From contig BTRK01000002.1 in assembly GCA_036245805.1 (NCBI GenBank), forward strand, positions 8,614,689 through 8,678,688: a stretch of DNA of 64,000 nt, written 5' to 3'. Positions 57,545 through 64,000 of this stretch are shown here, piece after piece. The first letter of the stretch is position 1; every line of letters starts with the position of its first letter. A program made the position numbers and the translations under genes. The DNA is from Pristionchus mayeri (lineage: Eukaryota > Nematoda > Chromadorea > Rhabditida > Neodiplogasteridae). Under the pieces are notes generated by a model. That model was not told the origin of the DNA and ran no database searches. It saw only the letters and a program-made list of their open reading frames with translations.

Positions 57545-58000
57545 TAAAACGTTCCGAAAGTTTTAAAAAAAGAGTAATGAAATGAAACGCGCAGAAATTT
57601 AGGCGGAGCCAGAAAATTCGTCTGCGCGTCAAAGCGTAATTTGAGTACTTTGCGTAATTTGTTTGCTAATTGACTTCAGTTAGTATTTGCGTGCTTTGAT
57701 TTAATATTAAAAACTGCGAAAAACAAAATATCCACTTAGGTATTTGCTTTGAAAATAATCCGATATTATTGGAAATGCCTATCTTGGCTCTCCCATTCCT
57801 CTGTTACACGTTACGCATTTTGCTGTCATGCTTTCTTTCCTTTGCTCCCTAGGAGAGCAAAAGAACGGCGAATCACATGTTGTAGCCCTCTTTAACAAAG
57901 TGTCGTTTTCGAAATATTGTGAATGTCCCTCCAAAGATTTGCACTTTAATCGAATCAAATTATTCAGAGCGATAATCTTTATCGTTGCATTAAATTAAAT
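57545..58000. other. Spacer upstream of copy C
   Basis: No gene was found. The conserved promoter block begins close to its end. Confidence 0.45.
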
Positions 58001-58140
58001 CAATAATCACCCTCTTTGCATCTAATCAATCGATAATCGCCCCTTTTGCATCAAATTGGCCAAAGTACATTGTTATTTGTCACGTCTCCTCTGCCTATAA
58101 AAGGGTCTCCCCTCCTCCTCCTCTCCATTATCGTCTCGTG
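58001..58140 (+). promoter_or_regulatory. Core promoter of copy C
   Basis: AATAATCACCCTCTTTGCAT, CCCCTTTTGCATCAAAT, ATTTGTCACGTCTCCTCTGC and TATAAAA at 58096-58102, exactly 45 bases before the ATG as in copies B, D and E. Confidence 0.85.
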
Positions 58141-59567
58141 ATGGTCAACTTACTGGTGGTCGCCCTCCTTCTCGCGTCGTCTCTCGCTAATCAGGTACTG
58201 GTACCTGCCCCTACCCTCTCCCTGACCTGTACCCACCCCCCCCCCCCCTCCGACCTCTCATACTGCCTGTGCACCCTACCCCTCTCCCGTTCCCTGCACC
58301 CTCCCCCTCTCCCGTTCATTGCCCTCCCATTCCACTGCCACCCTCTTCCCGTGCCCTCCGTATCACTCGCTCACCCATCACCACCTCCTCCTCACCTGAC
58401 AAATCGTCGACTTCGAACTCCCCATCCATCCCCTCCCTCTGTGTCCCAACCTCACCTCACCCGCGTAGGAGTCCCTCCTCCCGTACCCTCCCCCCCGATC
58501 CCCTTTATGGTCTCCTACCGTATCCACCACCGTTTTCCTCTGTAAAGTACCTTTAACATCATTTTTCAGGACTTTCCTTTCGGTTTCGACGTCCTTTGCA
58601 AGACATACTTCATCCCTGGATATTATGAAGTCGTTGGCCCTCTGACGATTTACATTGACAATGATACATGTGAGTTCGCGCATCTTCCTGTATCCACTTA
58701 CCTATCTGATACAGATTCAACCTACGGCGATGAAGTGCACCTAAGGGATGCTTCTGGTCGCTTCGTCCATAATTTTACGCACGTTGTGGGTCATGGTTGG
58801 CATTCTCTTTTTATCATCGTGTTTTCAGAAGTACAGCAGCAATTCCGTCGTGAAGATTGATCTGGAATGCGAGGATAGCAGCATGATAACCTACGGGGTT
58901 TGCCCTGTTGTAAAGAATCTGTAAGTTATGTCGGTTACAGTAACCGGTTATAGTAATTCTGCTCACCACGCCTCTCATCGCAGGTGTGACTCGAGGGAAA
59001 ACGCAGTTCGCGGCGAGGGCATCTACTCGCTTCACTTCGCCTACAAGGATTTCGCTGATGTTATTGCCAACAAAACTGCGGTGGGTGATCTTTGATCTTT
59101 CGTAATTCGCTTTGCACCTATTTCAGAGTGATAAGAAACCAGCCCTTGCACTCACCACCGCAGTCAACTATCGTTTCGTCGTGAACCAGAATGACCTCAG
59201 CAACGAGCCGATGACAAGAGAGGAGTTCTGCACCTACCCCCTCGGCCATAGCATCGAGCATCAAGAGGTAATTTTTGTTCTTATTTCGCAATTTTATTTA
59301 ATTTTTCAGGATTATTTCGAGTGCTTCAAGCGCTGGGACAAGGGTCACCAGAAGCGTTATGAAGCGTATCAAGTGAGTTCCTACCCCTCTGCTTCTGATG
59401 AATAGGTTTTGATAGTCTGATCTACGCATCGTCTAACAAAACATTCCTAGCTACTATTCCTAGCTCATAACGTTCGCATATTTCCCATTGTATTAATGAT
59501 TGCATTGCAGGCAGAGCTCGCCGCTGGAGGCCGCCCCGCCCGTCACGCCAACAAGCGCATCTTCTGA
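58141..59567 (+). CDS. Secreted-protein family copy C, intact
   Basis: Eight exons: 58141-58194, 58570-58669, 58715-58785, 58829-58920, 58984-59080, 59127-59267, 59310-59372 and 59511-59567, giving 224 residues. Exon 1 encodes the signal peptide MVNLLVVALLLASSLA. The mature protein has six cysteines (28, 89, 100, 107, 173, 190), conserved in the other copies and probably forming three disulphides, and three N-glycosylation sites (Asn49, 71, 135). The first half is rich in beta-type segments (LTIYIDNDTYSTYGDEVHL); the C-terminus is basic (ARHANKRIF). The last coding exon is followed within 20 bases by AATAAA. The family is not recognised. The strong TATA promoter and short leader suggest high, tissue-restricted expression of an exported protein. 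Confidence 0.85.
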
Positions 59568-60476
59568 TTGAAATGCACGGAAATAAAGTGATATTTATAT
59601 TCCCTTCTTGTCGCTACACCACACACTATGAACACAAGGGGAAGATGAGGGGTTGGGTTGGGGAGCATTGCTGGGAATTTTCTCGAACTTCTTCGTCGAC
59701 TCTTCTTGATTGACCCTTCTTCTTGAATGACTTTGCACTTCATGCGTTTACAAATTATATGTGCGTGATAATTATATGTGCGTATATGAGATGAATCGCG
59801 AGAAATTCGACCACGCCGCGGCGGTAGGAATCATGTTTGTCGGATCCTGAAACAAATTTGGCGACAAGTACTACAAATGATGCTCTTTCAAACTGCGTCG
59901 TCAGAATTTCGATAACTGTCGTCATCTTCGAGATTCAGAAGGCCAAACATGGTACTATCACTTTTCGAAAGTCAAACCGGGCTCACATAAATGATCATAA
60001 ATCAGTTTAAAATAAAGATAGAAAGTTGTTCTTTTTTACAAAGAAAGCGGAGAACATACTCTACAACTATTATGTTGGTGTCATCATTCCTGGCGCTCAT
60101 CCTGGTGCGGCGCGGTCGGGTGAACCAAAAGTACCGTAACTTTGGAAATCGGAAAAACTCTCTGGGTTTTCAAGCTTAAGATAAGGTACATATATGCCTC
60201 ACTTCTCGCCAAAAATGAGGGGAAATCGGAATATAAACAAAAAATAGGGCTAATTATTGTAAAGCGTCTAGAAAAGGAGTTCCGGACTACAGTACTTCCG
60301 CATCTTCAACTACCCTTATTTGGGGTCAAGATCGTCCAAAAACATACAAAACAACATTTTAAGCTGTTTCTTCCTTTTCTTATAACACCTTCCTTTGTCA
60401 AAAAATACATTAGTGTAAAATGTGTTATTCCATTCCATGTGTTATTCGAAATAGTGTAAAAGCATCGCCCAAGACA
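59568..60476. other. No gene seen
   Basis: Starts with the copy C polyadenylation signal; otherwise unassigned. Confidence 0.4.
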
Positions 60477-61015
60477 GCTCAACTTAAAAGGGCTCCTAGA
60501 AGTACGATATTTCGTCTGAGGAATCTAAGGATAGGCGCAATGCTGTACCCCTGGTCAAAATAGACATAGATACTCGGCTTTTGGATAGAAATGTAGAGCA
60601 CGATGAGGTAAACATTTCATCTGAAGAAAGTGAGTCTCTATCGTTTCGCTGAAGCGCGCTACAGAACCTAGAATTTTGAGAAAACCGAGGGCAGAGGCGC
60701 GGTAGAGAACACTTAAGGGAGGGGAGGGAGAGGGAGGTCCGCCGGCGAGAGCGCCAGGCGGGAGAGCGCGCGCTCTCGGGGGATTCTAGCCTATTTCTGG
60801 CAAACTTCTCGGTTCTGTAGCGCGCTTCAGCGAAACGATAGAGACTCACTTTCTTCAGATGAAATGTTTATCGTGCTCTATATTTATATCCAAAAGCCGA
60901 GTTTCTATGTCTATTTTGACCAGGGGTACAATATTGCGCATATCCCTGGTTTCCTCAGACGAAATATCAAACTTTTAGGAACCCATTTATGTTGAGCTGT
61001 CTCGGGGGATGGATG
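60477..61015. repeat. Fold-back element, arms about 200 bases, G-rich apex
   Basis: 60477-60675 and 60815-61015 are reverse complements (GACAGCTCAACTTAAA-type ends, CCCCTGGTCAAAATAGACAT, CTGAAGAAAGTGAGTCTCTA, CTGAAGCGCGCTACAGAACC). The apex is purine-rich on the plus strand (GGGAGGGGAGGGAGAGGGAG), a possible quadruplex or triplex former. Confidence 0.85.
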
Positions 61016-61494
61016 TTTTTACACTATTTGGAACCCATTAAGTGCTTTTGGACCCTTCCTGCGAGTTGAGGGGATCAAAATATTGAATTTCAAGTTTTCG
61101 CACCGATTGTAATTTTTCAAAGGAAAATTTTGCATGGAATGTGACATAACGATGTACCAATAATGCCCCGAATAGTGGGCAGATTGTTTGATAGGCGCGA
61201 AATTTCACAAAAAAATACCAATTTTTCACCTGATATGCTTTGCAATGCATGAAGCTACAAATAAAAATCAAAAACTAAAAAAAACTAGTTTTTGGTTGCC
61301 AGATGTAGAAAGTATTATTGACAAAAGACAGTTTTCTTTTTTAGCGAACACGGAAGAACAATCCTATATTGAACTGTTTAGTGTCTAAATGTTATAGTAT
61401 TTTTTATTTCGAGTATTTTGAATTTCCCGCAAGAGAATTCCAATTTAATCAATTCGAATCGCTCGAGCTATAACCATCATTTTTGCATCAAATT
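61016..61494. other. Spacer upstream of copy D
   Basis: No gene was recognised. Confidence 0.4.
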
Positions 61495-61608
61495 AAATAA
61501 ATAATCTCCTCTTTTGCATCAAATTGATCAAAGTACATTTTCATTTGTCACGTCTCCCCTGCCTATAAAAGGGTCTCCTATCCTCCTCCTCTCCATTCTC
61601 GTCTCCTG
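61495..61608 (+). promoter_or_regulatory. Core promoter of copy D
   Basis: AATAATCTCCTCTTTTGCAT, AAAGTACATTTTCATTTGTC, ACGTCTCCCCTGCC and TATAAAA at 61564-61570, 45 bases before the ATG. Confidence 0.85.
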
Positions 61609-63349
61609 ATGGTCAACTTACTGATGGTCGCCCTCCTTCTCGCCTCGTCTCTCGCTAATCAGGTACTGGTACCTGCCCCTACCCCTTCCTCACCCTCCTC
61701 TACGCCCCCTCCCCGGAACCGTCCCCTCCCACCCTCACCCACATTCTCCTCCGCCCTCCCCAGCTGTAATCCCATCCCTTCCCCGCGCTCCCCTATCACC
61801 CCCACCTCACCCGAATAGAAGATCTTTCACCCTTACCACCGCCCCATCCCTTGCCATCACCCGGCTCTGTGAGAGATCCCATACAATTTTTGAGCCATGT
61901 ATTAGTGAAAAAGCCTGCCCCTGCCGTACCTGCCTTAACCATGGGAACCTCCCTGCCTAACTTCCAATCGTATAACACATTTTTATCATCATTTTTTCAG
62001 GACTTCCCTCGCGGTTTCCAGTTCCTTTGCAAGACATACGACAACGATGGATCATATCAACTCCTGTATCCTCTGACAATTCACGTGGACAATGATACGT
62101 GTGAGCCTACTAGTGATGACAAAACGGGCACGGCAAGCCGGCTTCATCGTTGAAATTCCGGGTTGAACAGCTTCAAACCGGCCTGAAAATCCGTTTTGTT
62201 ATCACTAGCCCCTACTGTCCCTCTCTCTCTCTCTCTTCACTGTTCATTCAGATTCAACCTATGGCGATGACGTGAGACTAAAGCATGCTTCTGGTCGTCT
62301 CTTCAAGAATTTTACGCATGTTGTAAGTCATAATTGTGAGCTAACAATTCAATCGATGATTAATGATAATTAAGATAATAATTAATAAAATAATTAATTA
62401 ATAATTAATAATGGGATAATTAAGTGTGTTCAGGTCTACAATGAGAATTCCGTCGTGGGGATTGATCTGGAATGCAATCAACACTACTCGCAATGTCCTG
62501 TCGTCAACAACCTGTAATTTTTACGATTTGTTCTATTTTTTTAAAATTATCAATTCCCTTACTGTCATCAATTTATCATAAATTCCCATAGACTGCAATC
62601 AATATATTGAATTTCGCACGGCTTATCATCTCTAATGTCAGGTGCGAGTCGATTGGACACCACTCAAGTAGCGACAACAAAACATTCACGATTCGCCTCG
62701 TCTACAAGGATTTCGTTGATGTTATCGCTAACAAGACTTCGGTGGGTGATCTTCGATCTCTCTCGCTCACCTCTCTCGTTTGCAGAGTCATCAGAAACCA
62801 GCCCTCGGACTCATCACCCCAACCAAGGTGCAATTCGTCTCGGACCAGAAGGACCTCGACAGATATCCGATTGGAAGAAGAGAGTACTGCAGCTACTCGC
62901 AGGGTCATAGGATCAATCATCGAGAGGTTATTAATTAGGATAGTAATTAGTAATTAGCAGGGTAACTAGTAATTAATAATTAGTGGGTAACAATTTCGAA
63001 ATCCGATCGTATTTGTATCGTTACCTTATCTCGAATTGCCAACCGTAGTTTTACTTGGTTACTTGGGCGTTTCTGTACAATCCTGGACAACGCAATAAAC
63101 GAGGAATGATTTTACATGCTCTTACCCTAGTAGGATACGCACACACTTCCTAAATTGGATTATATTTGCCAATGATATACTGAAAGTATTAGGCAATTTA
63201 TCTTGGAAGTTTTCCTGCAGAAGCGCCGCTATTTCCTATGAAATCTATTGTATACTTTGCAGGATATTGTCGCCTGCCATCAACGGTGGAACAAGTCTCA
63301 TAGAGATCGTTATGAGCAGCACAGAATAAACCAAAACCGCCCCTTCTGA
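61609..63349 (+). CDS. Secreted-protein family copy D, intact
   Basis: Seven exons: 61609-61662, 62001-62100, 62252-62322, 62434-62513, 62642-62741, 62786-62926 and 63263-63349, giving 210 residues. Exons 1, 2, 3 and 6 have exactly the lengths of copy C (54, 100, 71, 141). Signal peptide MVNLLMVALLLASSLA; then DFPRGFQFLCKTYDNDG, IHVDNDTYSTYGDDVRL, six cysteines at matching places, and a shorter C-terminus (HRINQNRPF) because the last two exons of copy C are merged or one is lost. AATAAA follows at about 63364. No lesions were seen. Function unknown; likely exported, glycosylated and disulphide-bonded. Confidence 0.85.
62110..62208. repeat. Inverted repeat in intron 2 of copy D
   Basis: CTAGTGATGACAAAACGG is matched by CCGTTTTGTTATCACTAG, with GGCACGGCAAGCCGGC-type inner pairing. 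The outer sequence resembles the end of the 45.7 kb hairpin. Probably a 100-base MITE. Confidence 0.8.
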
Positions 63350-63589
63350 TTGGACTGCACGGAAATAAAGTGCTACTGCTATTCTCGTTTTGTTGCACTT
63401 GCACACAATATGCACATGAGGGGATAGGGGCATTGAGAGGTTATGGGACGTTTCTGGGAACATGCTAGAACTAATTCTTCCTTTCGATCATAGTTCCCTC
63501 CTTCTCTTCTTTTTTCGATGATTGCTATTTTTTAACAGATCTTTTCATCTATTATTTTGCATTTAGATCTCAATTTCACTAATCTAATT

Positions 63590-63720
63590 ACCTTTGCATC
63601 AAATCAAAATCAATAATCCTATTCTTTGCACCTAATCACTCAATCTGCATCTTCATTTGTCACGTCTCCTCTGCCTATAAAAGGGTCTCCCCTCCTCATC
63701 CTCTCCATTCTCGTCTCGCC
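63590..63720 (+). promoter_or_regulatory. Core promoter of copy E
   Basis: CCTTTGCATCAAAT, TCTTTGCAC, CATTTGTCACGTCTCCTCTG and TATAAAA at 63676-63682, 45 bases before the ATG. Confidence 0.85.
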
Positions 63721-64000
63721 ATGGTCAACTTGCTGGTGCTCGCTTTTCTTCTCGTCTCGTCTTTTGCTGGAACTGTAGATGCGAGTACCCTCCCCGTCCG
63801 AACCCTCTGCCGTATCTCCCCTACCGTACCCACACCTCCCTACCGTGCCCCTACCCTACCGTACCATCCTCATCTCCCCTACAGTAACCCCCCCACTCTC
63901 TAACCGTGCCCTCCTCCTCTCCCTTACCGTAACCTCCCCTAACCTACCGTAAAGCCAGTACATCATATATTGTAATTATGTTCAGATCGAAGTTGAAGAC
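63721..64000 (+). CDS. Secreted-protein family copy E, cut by window end
   Basis: Exon 1 (63721-63774) encodes MVNLLVLAFLLVSSFAGT and has the family length of 54 bases; the donor is GTAGAT. A C-rich first intron follows. Exon 2 starts at 63986 after TATGTTCAG with IEVED and runs off the window. The predicted signal peptide and promoter are intact; the rest cannot be judged. Confidence 0.75.

Overview
This window looks like intergenic-rich nuclear DNA from a nematode, possibly a diplogastrid such as Pristionchus, though the genus is a guess. The pointers are small exons split by introns of 40 to 300 bases with GT-AG borders, serpentine chemoreceptor-like genes, a family of small four-helix membrane proteins, TATA-driven secreted-protein genes, and many mobile elements (mariner, RTE-like, LTR, Helitron-like, MITE and fold-back types). 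No prokaryotic operon, CRISPR array, rRNA or intact tRNA gene was seen. Nearly all stand-alone ORFs are chance frames, so genes were called from phase-consistent exon chains and from comparison between paralogues.

Layout. 0-0.5 kb: part of a THAP-like zinc-finger gene (minus). 1-1.3 kb: chemoreceptor fragment. 2-4.4 kb: fold-back repeats. 5.2-7.4 kb: an unrecognised multi-exon gene (minus). 7.7-9.6 kb: a long inverted repeat and a Helitron-like element. 10.9-18 kb: two broken RTE-like retrotransposons, a 712-base MITE and two exons of another unrecognised gene. 18.3-19.2 kb: a seven-helix receptor gene with a small deletion. 20-22 kb: a fold-back element abutting a truncated mariner transposase gene. 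23.4-30.8 kb: a large inverted duplication carrying two receptor copies, with a tRNA-derived SINE in one arm.

31-41.4 kb: two paralogous four-helix membrane protein genes on the plus strand. The first has a 4.4 kb LTR element in one intron, and that LTR element itself contains a mariner-type MITE. 43.9-64 kb: five tandem plus-strand copies (A to E) of an unrecognised secreted-protein family. They share a core promoter, a C-rich first intron, conserved exon lengths and six cysteines. C and D are intact. B is a pseudogene. A is stretched over 8.7 kb by nested insertions: a MITE inside an LTR, the LTR retrotransposon inside a fold-back element, and the fold-back element inside the gene. E runs off the window.

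The most unusual feature is the number of long DNA palindromes. About a dozen fold-back elements have arms of roughly 100 to 900 bases. A separate family of short hairpins, about 80 to 115 bases, shares an inner GCTCTCTC / GACCGGT core but has different outer arms. One hairpin is present in one arm and absent from the other arm of the large inverted duplication, which shows it is mobile or recently gained.
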